Positions 16,373 to 23,998 of a stretch of DNA of 64,000 nt are shown piece after piece. The stretch covers positions 1 through 64,000 of the forward strand of contig NZ_JBDOQP010000004.1 of assembly GCF_039839275.1 (NCBI RefSeq), written 5' to 3'. The notes below the pieces were generated by a model. It worked only from the letters and a program-made list of their open reading frames with translations, was not told where the DNA came from and did not search any database. The stretch is from Aerobium sp039839275. Its GTDB lineage: Bacteria > Pseudomonadota > Alphaproteobacteria > Rhizobiales > Rhizobiaceae. A program made the position numbers and the translations under genes. Position 1 is the first letter of the stretch. The number at the start of each line of letters is the position of its first letter.

Positions 16373-17929
16373 TCAGTTCTTCACGACGTCGTGGAGCATC
16401 AGGAAGAAGGACGGCTGCAAGGAGAAGTTCTCCACATTGGCGGTCGTCACGGCGCCCTGCACCCAGTTGGCGACAAATATCCACGGCGCATCGTCATGCA
16501 CGAGCGCCTGCACGTCCTTGTACAGCGCGCCGCGTTCCTCCTGGTCGGTGACCATGCGTGCCTGGTCGAGCATTTCGTCGACGTCGGGATTGGAATAATA
16601 GCCCGAGTTGAACCCGCCCTCCTCCGGCAGGGCTGCCGAGCGCAGCGTCAGGAACGGCAGCGTGTCGGGGTCGTTCGTCATCCAGGCCATCTCGGCCATG
16701 TCTGCCTTGCCTTCGAGCCCCGGATTGACCTGGCCGAGATAGGTGTTCCACTCATAGGTCTCGATGCGCACGTTCATGCCGACGGCCGCGAGATCAGCCT
16801 GGATCGCAGTGCCCATGGCGACGGGGTCGAGCATTCCGGAACCTCCTTCGGTGACGTAGAAGACCACCTCTTCGCCATCGTAGCCGGCTTCTTCCAGAAG
16901 CGCCCGCGCGCGCTCGGGATCGTAGGGATACGGATCTACTTCCTCATTGTAGGCCCAGGCGAATGCCGGCGGAACCGGCCCCGCGGAGACCTCGGCCGCA
17001 CCCTGAAGCACATCGTTGACCAGCGATTCCTTGTTGACCGCGAAATTGGCCGCCTGCCGTACGGCGACGTTCTGGAACGGGCCCTCCTTCATGTTCAGCA
17101 TCACGTACCAAACGTGTGGTCCTGCCTGCTCATGAACGGTAAACTCCGCCGCCTCCCGGAACTGGCCGATGGAGTCCGGCGGCACTTCCACCATGATGTC
17201 GAGCCCACCGGAGAGCATCTCGGCGACACGCGTATTGGCATCGGTGATGGGGCGGAAGACGACCGCCTCGAGCGCCGGCGCGCCGTCCCAATAGTCGGGA
17301 TTGGCTGTCAGCACGACACGCTGATTACTCTGCCACTCCTGAAACCTGAACGCGCCGGTTCCGACGGGATTGCGTCCAAAATCCTCACCCGACGCCTCGA
17401 CGGCTGCGGGCGATACGATCAGCCCGGTTGGATAGGCAAGGTTGGACAGGAACGGCGCGAACGGCTCGCTCAGCTTGAACTCGATGGTGTACTCATCCAC
17501 CGCGGTCACCTCGTCAACGGACGAGAAGAAGAAGGAAAGCGGGAACGGCCCCGTATCGTGGAACGGGTGCGTTTCGTCGAGCATCCGGTCGAAGTTGAAC
17601 TTGACCGCCTCGGCATTGAAGGGCGTGCCATCGTGGAAGCTCACGCCTTCACGCAGCTTGAACGTGTAAGTGAGGGCGTCGTCGGAGATTTCCCAGCTTT
17701 CGGCGAGCGATGGTTCGACCTCCAGCGTGCCGTCGGCGAAACGAACCAGCCCATCATACATGTTCACCAGAATGCGGAAGTCGTTGCTTGCGGTCACCGC
17801 ATGCGGGTCAAGCGACTGGGGTTCGGCAATCTGGCCAACCACGACCACGTTGGGCGGCGTCTGCGCCGAAGCCGCCGGAGCGAATGCGAGTACGCATGCG
17901 GCCAGCGCGGCGGCGATCAAGCGTTTCAT
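16373..17929 (-). CDS. ABC transporter substrate-binding protein (SBP family 5) of the second peptide importer
   Basis: This 518-residue periplasmic receptor has a signal peptide over residues 1-22 (cut after ASA, before QTPP). Family-5 features include EPQSLDPHAV, SFHDGTPFNAEAVKFNFDR and GTGAFRFQEW. It is only distantly related to the two paralogues at the left end of the window. A GGGAGA ribosome site precedes the ATG. It opens a five-gene minus-strand operon (receptor, permease, permease-ATPase fusion, ATPase, GntR). Two matching AT-rich palindromes upstream are the likely control point. Confidence 0.93.
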   Translation of the reverse strand: MKRLIAAALAACVLAFAPAASAQTPPNVVVVGQIAEPQSLDPHAVTASNDFRILVNMYDGLVRFADGTLEVEPSLAESWEISDDALTYTFKLREGVSFHDGTPFNAEAVKFNFDRMLDETHPFHDTGPFPLSFFFSSVDEVTAVDEYTIEFKLSEPFAPFLSNLAYPTGLIVSPAAVEASGEDFGRNPVGTGAFRFQEWQSNQRVVLTANPDYWDGAPALEAVVFRPITDANTRVAEMLSGGLDIMVEVPPDSIGQFREAAEFTVHEQAGPHVWYVMLNMKEGPFQNVAVRQAANFAVNKESLVNDVLQGAAEVSAGPVPPAFAWAYNEEVDPYPYDPERARALLEEAGYDGEEVVFYVTEGGSGMLDPVAMGTAIQADLAAVGMNVRIETYEWNTYLGQVNPGLEGKADMAEMAWMTNDPDTLPFLTLRSAALPEEGGFNSGYYSNPDVDEMLDQARMVTDQEERGALYKDVQALVHDDAPWIFVANWVQGAVTTANVENFSLQPSFFLMLHDVVKN

Positions 17930-17967
17930 GGAGTTCTCCCTCTTCCGATATCATCCGCGGAAGATGG

Positions 17968-17985
17968 AATTAATCATGATTAATT
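17968..17985. promoter_or_regulatory. Candidate operator O1 (perfect 18-bp palindrome)
   Basis: AATTAATCATGATTAATT is a perfect 18-bp palindrome 39 bases upstream of the binding-protein start. A second, slightly degenerate copy lies exactly 30 bases further upstream, three helical turns away and so on the same DNA face. The candidate ligand is the GntR/FCD protein encoded at the end of this operon, or the neighbouring TetR protein. Confidence 0.6.
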
Positions 17986-17997
17986 GGCGAATACAAG

Positions 17998-18015
17998 AAT
18001 TTATCGTGATTAATT
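17998..18015. promoter_or_regulatory. Candidate operator O2 (near-palindrome, second copy)
   Basis: AATTTATCGTGATTAATT matches the palindrome at 17968-17985 in 16 of 18 bases; both changes are in the left half. Equal phasing of the two sites suggests cooperative binding of a dimeric regulator across the promoter of the second ABC operon. Confidence 0.55.
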
Positions 18016-18106
18016 TGAACGCGCATCACATAGCGGCGCCTTCGGTCAAACGCACGACAGCGTCATGCGTTGCAGTCGCCTTGGATGTCGATTGATGACG
18101 TGTGTG

Positions 18107-18739
18107 TCAGGCCAGTCGCGCGGCAATCATCCGGGCAAAGCTGCGAACGAGTGCGCGACGGGCCTGCTCGTCCGCCTCGAACTGGTTCTGGGTGTTGAGG
18201 CCGCGCAGGAAAACGCGGCACATGGTCCAGATCTCACGCAATTCGTCCTCCGCGACACCCAGTCCGAGATAATTCACCACGAGCGAATCGCTGATTGTAT
18301 GGTTCCAGCGGGAGAAGGTTTCGGAGATGCGGCCCTTCAGCGCCAGGTCGGTGCGCGAGGCAACCAGTATTTCGAGCAACGCACGGCCTTCCCGGGTGTC
18401 GACCAGCCGTTCCCACATCCAGACGATGTCGGCCTCGATGGTCGCCTTTCGCTCTTCCGGCGTCGCCATCGGTCGCGGGCCTTTGCGCAGCGGCACGAGG
18501 GTGGGCTTAAGCAGACGCTCTGCGGTGACCACCATCAACTCTTCCTTGCTGGGAAAGTGATGCGTCAGCGCGCCACGCGAAATGCCGGCACGTTCCTGAA
18601 TCCGATTGATGCTTGTCTCCGCATAGCCATGCTGGTCGAGGCATTCGACAACCGCGTGCACGATGCGCTCGCGCGCGACGACTGCCTGCTGCTCCTTGCG
18701 GGACGCAGGTCCCGCCTTGCGGGCCAAAGCCTCTTCCAT
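18107..18739 (-). CDS. TetR-family transcriptional regulator
   Basis: This 210-residue protein has a TetR N-terminal helix-turn-helix at about residues 22-70 (RERIVHAVVECLDQHGYAETSINRIQERAGISRGALTHHFPSKEELM) and a variable helical C-terminal ligand domain. I start at the ATG at 18739, which has GGGGA seven bases upstream; an in-frame TTG at 18799 would collide with the divergent promoter. It faces the crotonase-TRAP operon starting at 18856, and a good palindrome sits between that operon's -35 and -10 boxes. It probably represses that operon, with a CoA ester or carboxylate as inducer. Confidence 0.88.
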   Translation of the reverse strand: MEEALARKAGPASRKEQQAVVARERIVHAVVECLDQHGYAETSINRIQERAGISRGALTHHFPSKEELMVVTAERLLKPTLVPLRKGPRPMATPEERKATIEADIVWMWERLVDTREGRALLEILVASRTDLALKGRISETFSRWNHTISDSLVVNYLGLGVAEDELREIWTMCRVFLRGLNTQNQFEADEQARRALVRSFARMIAARLA

Positions 18740-18792
18740 GCCGAATCCCCGAACTGCCACGCCTGGCCCAGCCTTAGCGTGAATCGTGACTC

Positions 18793-18822
18793 TGGACAAA
18801 CCGAACGTTCGTTCTGTATGTT
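18793..18822 (+). promoter_or_regulatory. Promoter with embedded TetR-type operator
   Basis: TGGACA (18793-18798) and TATGTT (18817-18822) are 18 bases apart and read towards the operon at 18856. Between them lies GAACGTTC at its core, flanked to ACCGAACGTTCGTTCT; counting nine bases each side of the centre (18806/18807), seven of nine pairs match. The spacing and placement are typical for repression by the divergent TetR protein. Confidence 0.55.
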
Positions 18823-18855
18823 TGCCTCACCGGCTCGACTTGAGGGAGGAAACCG

Positions 18856-19659
18856 ATGTCAGCACTGCCGCAAACCGAGACATTGCTGCTGGAGCAGGAT
18901 GACGGCTGGCTCACCGTCTGGCTCAATCGGCCAGAAGCGCGCAACGCCCTCTCCAACGAGATGGCAGAGGAACTACATGCCGTTGCCACGGTGTTGCGTG
19001 AGAGTGCAGACATCCGTGGCGTCACCTTTCGCGGCAAGGGCGGCACCTTCTGCGCCGGCGGCGACCTCAAGGGCTTCAAGGCCATCACCGAGGGTGGGCA
19101 GGACCACGCCGACGTCGCGGCATTCAGCCGCCGCGCCGGCGAACTCTTCCACGCGGTCAACGAACTGCCTCAGGTGACGGTGATGCTCGTCGAGGGCGCA
19201 GCAATGGCAGGCGGTCTTGGCCTGGTCTGCGCCGGCGACGTGGTCGCAGTCACTGCCGACGCCAAATTCGCCCTCACGGAGACCATGCTGGGAATTCCTC
19301 CCGCGCAGATCGCGCCGCTTATCGTCCAGCGGGTCGGGCTTTCCGCCGCACGTCGCATCATGCTGACGGCCGCGCGCTTCGACGGCAACGGAGCATTGAA
19401 GCTCGGCATCGCGGACGAAGTGGTCGCAGACGCCGAAGGCTTCGCCGCGTTCGAATCCGCTCTGCGCAAGGACGTTCGCAAGTGCGCCCCAGGCGCCAAC
19501 GCCGTCACCAAGCAGCTCGTGCTTGCCGCGCCTCGGCTCTCGCGCGACGAGATGCTGGACCGTGCCGCCGATGGCTTTGCGTCCTGCCTGCTGGGCGAGG
19601 AAGGCCGCGAAGGCGTGGCGTCGTTCCTCGAAAAGCGCAAGCCGCGCTGGGCACTCTAG
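18856..19659 (+). CDS. Crotonase-fold enzyme (enoyl-CoA hydratase/isomerase family), first copy
   Basis: This 267-residue cytoplasmic enzyme acts on an acyl-CoA thioester. The oxyanion-hole segments are present: GTFCAGGDLKGFK near residues 63-75 and GAAMAGGLGLVCAGDVV near 113-130. Of the two acid/base glutamates of true hydratases, the first position reads G rather than E (AGGLGLV), while a Glu remains in LTETMLGIPP. It could therefore be a hydratase variant, isomerase or hydrolase. A strong GGGAGGAAACCG ribosome site precedes the ATG. It starts the TetR-controlled operon and is followed after 16 bases by the AtuA-like gene. Confidence 0.88.
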   Translation: MSALPQTETLLLEQDDGWLTVWLNRPEARNALSNEMAEELHAVATVLRESADIRGVTFRGKGGTFCAGGDLKGFKAITEGGQDHADVAAFSRRAGELFHAVNELPQVTVMLVEGAAMAGGLGLVCAGDVVAVTADAKFALTETMLGIPPAQIAPLIVQRVGLSAARRIMLTAARFDGNGALKLGIADEVVADAEGFAAFESALRKDVRKCAPGANAVTKQLVLAAPRLSRDEMLDRAADGFASCLLGEEGREGVASFLEKRKPRWAL

Positions 19660-19675
19660 AGGCGACGGAGGAATG

Positions 19676-21487
19676 ATGTCAGCGCAACGAACCATACGCA
19701 TCGGAGGTGCTGCGGCGGCCTGGGGAGACACCATCCTCGGCGCGAGGCAGCTCGTCGAAAAGGGCAATGTCGACTACCTCGTTGGCGACTATCTCGCCGA
19801 AGTGACGATGGCTCTGCTCGCCCGTGCAAAGGCCAAGACCCCCGACGGCGGCTACATTCCCGACTGGCTGGCCTCGGTGAAGCCTCTGCTGCCGGAGATC
19901 AAGCGTCAGGGCATCAAGCTCGTCACCAACAGCGGCGGCATGAACCCACTCGCCTGCCGCGACGCCTTTCTCGCTGTGGCTGGCGAAGCCGGCCTGAAGT
20001 TCAACGTCGCCGTCGTGACTGGTGACGATCTGACGCCCTATGCCCCTGAGATCCAGGCAGCGCAGCCGGCCGAGATGTTTTCCGGCGCACCGCTTCCCAA
20101 GGCTTTCGCTTCGATGAACGCCTATCTCGGCGCCGGCGCCATCGCCGAAGCACTCGGACACGGCGCCGAAATCGTCATCACCGGCCGCGTCGTCGATTCC
20201 GCAATGGTGCTGGGGCCGTTGATGCACGAGTTCGGCTGGACCGCGCAGGATCATGACAGGCTTGCCGCCGGCAGCCTTGCCGGCCACGTCATCGAATGCG
20301 GTGCACAGGCCACCGGCGGCCTTTTCACCGACTGGGAAGACGTCGCCGACGGGTGGAGCGACATGGGATTTCCTATCGTCGAGTGCTCGGCAGATGGCAG
20401 CTTCGTCGTCACCAAGCCCGATGGAACCGGCGGCATCGTCACCCGCGGAACGGTCGCCGAGCAGATCGTCTATGAGATCGGCGACCCGCAATCGTACCAC
20501 TTGCCCGATGTCGTCTGCGACTTTTCGCAGGTGACGCTGGAAGAGATCGGCAAGGATCAGGTTCGCGTTGGCAATGCGAAAGGACGCGCGCCGGGGCCGG
20601 CCTACAAGGTCTGCGGCACCCATGTCGACGGCTTCCGGATCGTCACCACCTACATGATTGCCGGATGGCAGGCGGGCCGGAAAGGCCGGCGCACCGCCGA
20701 AGCACTGGTCGAACGCACCCAGCGCCTGATGACGGCCAAGGGCTTCGCGCCCTACGGCGAGGTGTCGATCGAGGTGATCGGCGCGGAGGATACTTACGGT
20801 GCGAATGCGCGACCGTTCGAGGCGCGCGAGGTGATCGTCAAGATCGGCCTCAAGCACGAGGACATGAAGGCGCTCGAGATTTTCGCGCGCGAGTTCGCCC
20901 ATCCGGGTGTGTCGATGGCCCAGGGGTTGACCGGCGTGCTTCATGGCCGGCCGAAGCCGACCCCGGTTCTGCGCGTGCACTCCTTCCTTTGGCCGAAGGA
21001 CAAGGTCCCGGTGGAGGTTCATATCGGCGACGAGACGTTCGCCATTGATGTTGCGGCCGGAGGCGCGCCGTCCGCCGCCACTTCTCATCCCGCGCCAGAA
21101 GTGCCTCTGATCAACGGTGCCAACGTCAGCGTACCGTTGCGGGCGCTCGCCTGGGGACGCAGCGGCGACAAGGGCAACCACGCGAATATCGGCATCATCG
21201 CAAGACGGCCGGACTATCTGCCATTCATCGCCGCGCAGGTGACCGAAGACCGCATGGCGGCCTTCTTCGCCCACTATCTGAAGGGCGAGGTCCGCCGCTA
21301 CGTTCTGCCCGGATTTCACGCGGTGAACTTCCTGCTGGAAGACGTCCTTGGCGGTGGTGGCACGGCGTCGCTGCGCTACGATCCCCAGGCAAAGACCTAC
21401 GCGCAGATGGTTCTCGACCTGCCCGTCGAGGTACCTGCGGCCTGGCTGGAGGCTGGAGGACCTTTGGCGGAGTGGAGCCAGACGTGA
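19676..21487 (+). CDS. AtuA/DUF1446-family protein (acyclic terpene utilisation type)
   Basis: This 603-residue protein has a long DUF1446 region (about residues 5-450, with GGAAAAWGDTILGARQLVEKGNVDYLVGDYLAEVTM and TNSGGMNPLACRDAF) and a C-terminal AtuA-like domain (from about 490: LRALAWGRSGDKGNHANIGIIARR). AtuA lies in the citronellol/geraniol degradation cluster of pseudomonads, but the family's reaction is unknown; many members sit beside CoA-dependent enzymes. Two adjacent ATGs are possible; 19676 is preferred because GGAGG is four bases upstream of it. Genuine terpene genes are not seen nearby. Confidence 0.87.
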   Translation: MSAQRTIRIGGAAAAWGDTILGARQLVEKGNVDYLVGDYLAEVTMALLARAKAKTPDGGYIPDWLASVKPLLPEIKRQGIKLVTNSGGMNPLACRDAFLAVAGEAGLKFNVAVVTGDDLTPYAPEIQAAQPAEMFSGAPLPKAFASMNAYLGAGAIAEALGHGAEIVITGRVVDSAMVLGPLMHEFGWTAQDHDRLAAGSLAGHVIECGAQATGGLFTDWEDVADGWSDMGFPIVECSADGSFVVTKPDGTGGIVTRGTVAEQIVYEIGDPQSYHLPDVVCDFSQVTLEEIGKDQVRVGNAKGRAPGPAYKVCGTHVDGFRIVTTYMIAGWQAGRKGRRTAEALVERTQRLMTAKGFAPYGEVSIEVIGAEDTYGANARPFEAREVIVKIGLKHEDMKALEIFAREFAHPGVSMAQGLTGVLHGRPKPTPVLRVHSFLWPKDKVPVEVHIGDETFAIDVAAGGAPSAATSHPAPEVPLINGANVSVPLRALAWGRSGDKGNHANIGIIARRPDYLPFIAAQVTEDRMAAFFAHYLKGEVRRYVLPGFHAVNFLLEDVLGGGGTASLRYDPQAKTYAQMVLDLPVEVPAAWLEAGGPLAEWSQT

Positions 21488-21515
21488 AGAAGTCGGCTTG
21501 CATCAATATAGTTCT

Positions 21516-21527
21516 ATAGTACACTAT
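21516..21527. promoter_or_regulatory. AT-rich inverted repeat in the AtuA-crotonase gap
   Basis: ATAGT-AC-ACTAT is a 12-base palindrome in an 87-base gap that is much more AT-rich than its surroundings; an AGTAC/GTACT pair overlaps it. It could mark an internal promoter and operator driving the second crotonase and the TRAP genes. No good -35/-10 pair is visible, so the role is uncertain. Confidence 0.3.
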
Positions 21528-21574
21528 TACGTACTTTAGCGCGCGATCAATCAGGGAGGAGTGATCCGGCAGCT

Positions 21575-22372
21575 ATGGCAGAATTCGAGACCATCTCGCT
21601 GGACGTGGCGGACGGTGTTGCGACGTTGACGCTTCTGCGCCCCGATCGCCGCAACGCCATCGACATGACCATGCGCGCCGAACTGCGGGTAGCCGTCGCC
21701 CGTCTGGTGAACGAATCCGCTATTCGCGCCTGCGTCGTCACCGGCTCCGGCGGCAGCTTCTGCGCAGGTGGCGATATCACCTCAATGCGCGATCGCGAGC
21801 CCGGCATCGAGGACGCGCGTGAGCGCATGCGTCAGACGGGCGAAACCGTTCTTGCCTTCCTGACCCTGGAAAAGCCGCTGATCGCCGCCGTCGACGGCGC
21901 AGCCTACGGAGCCGGCTTCGGACTCGCACTCGCCGCCGACTTTGTCCTGGCCACGCCGCGCGCGCGCTTCTGTGCTTCCTTCGGACGGATCGGCCTGGTG
22001 CCGGACTTCGCGCTGCATCACTCCCTGCCGCGACGTGTCGGGCTCGCGCGGGCACGCGAACTGATCCTCACCGCCCGCGAAGTCGACGCAGGCGAAGCCC
22101 TGTCGCTTGGCATTGCCTACAGGGTCGTGGAGGCAGGCGATCTGGCCAGCGAAGCCGGCGCGCTTGCCGCGCGTTTCGTCGAAGCGTCACCGACGGCGAT
22201 CGCACTGTCGAAGAACCTGCTGAACCAGACATTCGGCCTCGACCTGCGCCAGGTCGTCGAGGCCGAGACGATGGCGCAGGCCGCATGCCTGGACACCGCC
22301 TATCACCGCGACGCCGCGCAGCGCTTCCTCGAAGGGGCGCCGCCGAGGTTCCGGTGGCCCGCAGAAGCCTGA
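21575..22372 (+). CDS. Crotonase-fold enzyme, PaaG-like, second copy
   Basis: This 265-residue enzyme has GGSFCAGGDITSMR (oxyanion hole, about residues 57-70) and VDGAAYGAGFGLALAADFV near 105-123. The second acidic position of hydratases is replaced by FGRIGLVPDFALHH, the RIGLVPD pattern of PaaG-type isomerases in which Asp is the catalytic acid. Isomerisation or ring/double-bond shift of a CoA thioester is thus likelier than plain hydration. It follows an AT-rich gap and is 36 bases before the TRAP receptor gene, preceded by GGGAGG. Confidence 0.88.
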   Translation: MAEFETISLDVADGVATLTLLRPDRRNAIDMTMRAELRVAVARLVNESAIRACVVTGSGGSFCAGGDITSMRDREPGIEDARERMRQTGETVLAFLTLEKPLIAAVDGAAYGAGFGLALAADFVLATPRARFCASFGRIGLVPDFALHHSLPRRVGLARARELILTAREVDAGEALSLGIAYRVVEAGDLASEAGALAARFVEASPTAIALSKNLLNQTFGLDLRQVVEAETMAQAACLDTAYHRDAAQRFLEGAPPRFRWPAEA

Positions 22373-22408
22373 GCATCCACAACGAAAAAAACATCCACGG
22401 AGGAAAGC

Positions 22409-23434
22409 ATGAAGATCACCAACGCATTGAGACTTGCCGGCCTGGCGCTCGTCGCCTCCCTGGCTTCCACCACCCTGCATGCGCAGGAGAAGATCGTGCT
22501 GAAATATGCCGATCAGTTTCCGCTGACCCACACCGGTTCGAAGCTCTCGGCGCAGCCCTTCAAGCAGATGATCGAGGAGCGCAGCCAGGGCCGCATCGAA
22601 GTGGAACTGTACCCGGCCGAACAGCTTGCGAAGGCTGCCGGCCTGCTGGACGCGGTGCGCAACCGGGTGACAGACATTGCAATGGTCGGCGTCGTCTATG
22701 TCAGTGACCGGATGCCGCTGACCAGCGCCGTGGAACTGCCAGGCCTGTTCACCGACTCCGTCGCCGGCAGCGCCGCCTTCACCAAGCTGGCGCAGAACGA
22801 TCTCCTCGAAAGCGAGTACCTGCGCAACGGCGTCCGTCCGCTGTTCACGATGGTCACGCCTCCATACCAGGCGATGTTCGCCAAGAAGACAGAGCTGAAC
22901 GACATCAGCGAACTCGACGGCGTCAAGCTGCGGGCCGCCGGTGCCACCGGCGAGCTCATCGCCAGCGCGCTGGGCGCGGTTCCAGTACGCGTGCCGGCCT
23001 CCGATCTCTATCTGGCTCTCGAACGCGGTACGGTCGACGGCGCGATCTACAATCCCCCGAGCCTGTTCGCCTACAAGATCGAGGAAGTCCTGTCGTCGAT
23101 CACTACCAACGCCAGCCTCGGAACCGTCGCCTTTGCCGCCTTCGTCAACGAGGACGTGTGGCAGGGATTGCCGGAAGACGCGCGCAGCCTGATCACCGAA
23201 GTGTCGGCCGAGATCGGCGAGACGATGGCGGCGGAATTCAAGGCCCAGACCGGTGGCGCCTATGACCGGCTCGACGAACTCGGCGTCGAGCTTATCGAGA
23301 TGTCGCCAGAACTGCAGGCACAGTTCACCGAGAAACTTCAATCGGTCGAAGCGGAGTGGGTGAGCCAGATGGAAGGACGGGGGCTGCCGGGCCAGGCGAC
23401 CCTCGACGCCTATCGCTCCTACCTCCAGGAATAG
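22409..23434 (+). CDS. TRAP transporter substrate-binding protein (DctP family), first system
   Basis: This 341-residue periplasmic receptor has a signal peptide over about residues 1-25 (cut after LHA, before QEKIVLKYADQFP). The DctP fold is shown by ERGTVDGAIYNPPSLFAYKIEEV and by the conserved Arg region before it (GVKLRAAGATGELIASALGAVPV). TRAP receptors bind small organic acids. GGAGG lies ten bases upstream of the ATG. A very stable hairpin follows the gene, then DctQ and DctM. Its place between crotonases and a CoA-transferase suggests the ligand is a carboxylate that is later activated as a CoA ester. Confidence 0.92.
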   Translation: MKITNALRLAGLALVASLASTTLHAQEKIVLKYADQFPLTHTGSKLSAQPFKQMIEERSQGRIEVELYPAEQLAKAAGLLDAVRNRVTDIAMVGVVYVSDRMPLTSAVELPGLFTDSVAGSAAFTKLAQNDLLESEYLRNGVRPLFTMVTPPYQAMFAKKTELNDISELDGVKLRAAGATGELIASALGAVPVRVPASDLYLALERGTVDGAIYNPPSLFAYKIEEVLSSITTNASLGTVAFAAFVNEDVWQGLPEDARSLITEVSAEIGETMAAEFKAQTGGAYDRLDELGVELIEMSPELQAQFTEKLQSVEAEWVSQMEGRGLPGQATLDAYRSYLQE

Positions 23435-23444
23435 CCGCGACCGA

Positions 23445-23472
23445 TGCTCCCGGACCCTCGGGTCCGGGAGCA
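23445..23472 (+). terminator. Intercistronic hairpin after the first DctP gene
   Basis: TGCTCCCGGACC (23445-23456) pairs perfectly with GGTCCGGGAGCA (23461-23472) around a CTCG tetraloop: 12 GC-rich base pairs. There is no U-run and the operon goes on 26 bases later, so it probably acts as an mRNA stabiliser or partial terminator that raises receptor levels above the membrane subunits. Confidence 0.7.
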
Positions 23473-23497
23473 CCCTACCTGAACATCGGAGCATGTG

Positions 23498-23998
23498 ATG
23501 CGAAGCACGCTTGAGCGTGGATTGTCCTTCTTCGACCGCTTGTGCATGGCGCTCGCGCAACTGGCGATCTTCGTCATGATGCTGTCGATCAGCGCCGATG
23601 CGCTCGGTCGCTATCTCTTCAATCGTCCCCTTCAAGGCAGCTTCGAGTTCACCACGTTGTATCTTATGGTGATCCTCACCTTCCTCGGATTGCCGGCCAC
23701 CTATGCCAGCGGCGGCCATATTCGGCTCGATGTGCTGCGCCCCTGGATCGCGCGCATTCCCGGCAATCCGGTAGAAAGGCTGAACTCGCTGATCGCAGCC
23801 TGTGTCTTCGGTTTCCTGGCCTGGCATTCCGGCCTTGAGGCTATCGCCAAGTTTGCCGACGGAGACACGTCGTTCGGCGTCATCCAGTTCCCCCTGTACT
23901 GGAGCTATGTCTGGGTCCCCGTGGGCTGCGGCCTCCTGACCCTGCGTCTTGCCGTCGAGATCGTCTTCCCCCGTGTCGACCATGAGGATATCCACTGA
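23498..23998 (+). CDS. TRAP transporter small permease (DctQ family), first system
   Basis: This 166-residue membrane protein has four predicted helices (from ALAQLAIFVMMLSISADALGRYLF onward) with the typical DctQ mid-section FEFTTLYLMVILTFLGLPATYASGGHIRLDVL. The ATG at 23498 is preferred over the in-frame GTG one codon earlier because GGAG is six bases upstream. Its stop overlaps the start of the large permease by one base, as usual for this pair. Confidence 0.9.
   Translation: MRSTLERGLSFFDRLCMALAQLAIFVMMLSISADALGRYLFNRPLQGSFEFTTLYLMVILTFLGLPATYASGGHIRLDVLRPWIARIPGNPVERLNSLIAACVFGFLAWHSGLEAIAKFADGDTSFGVIQFPLYWSYVWVPVGCGLLTLRLAVEIVFPRVDHEDIH

Noticed and set aside
18740..18799. Extended TetR N-terminus from an in-frame TTG at 18799
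   Set aside because: It would run through the divergent promoter and operator, uses a rare start codon and lacks a ribosome site; the ATG at 18739 has one.
22187..23995. 602-codon minus-strand frame opposite the crotonase and TRAP genes
   Set aside because: It crosses gene borders and a strong intercistronic hairpin and its composition (Gln, Gly, Arg, Asp) is that of a reversed reading of membrane and receptor genes.
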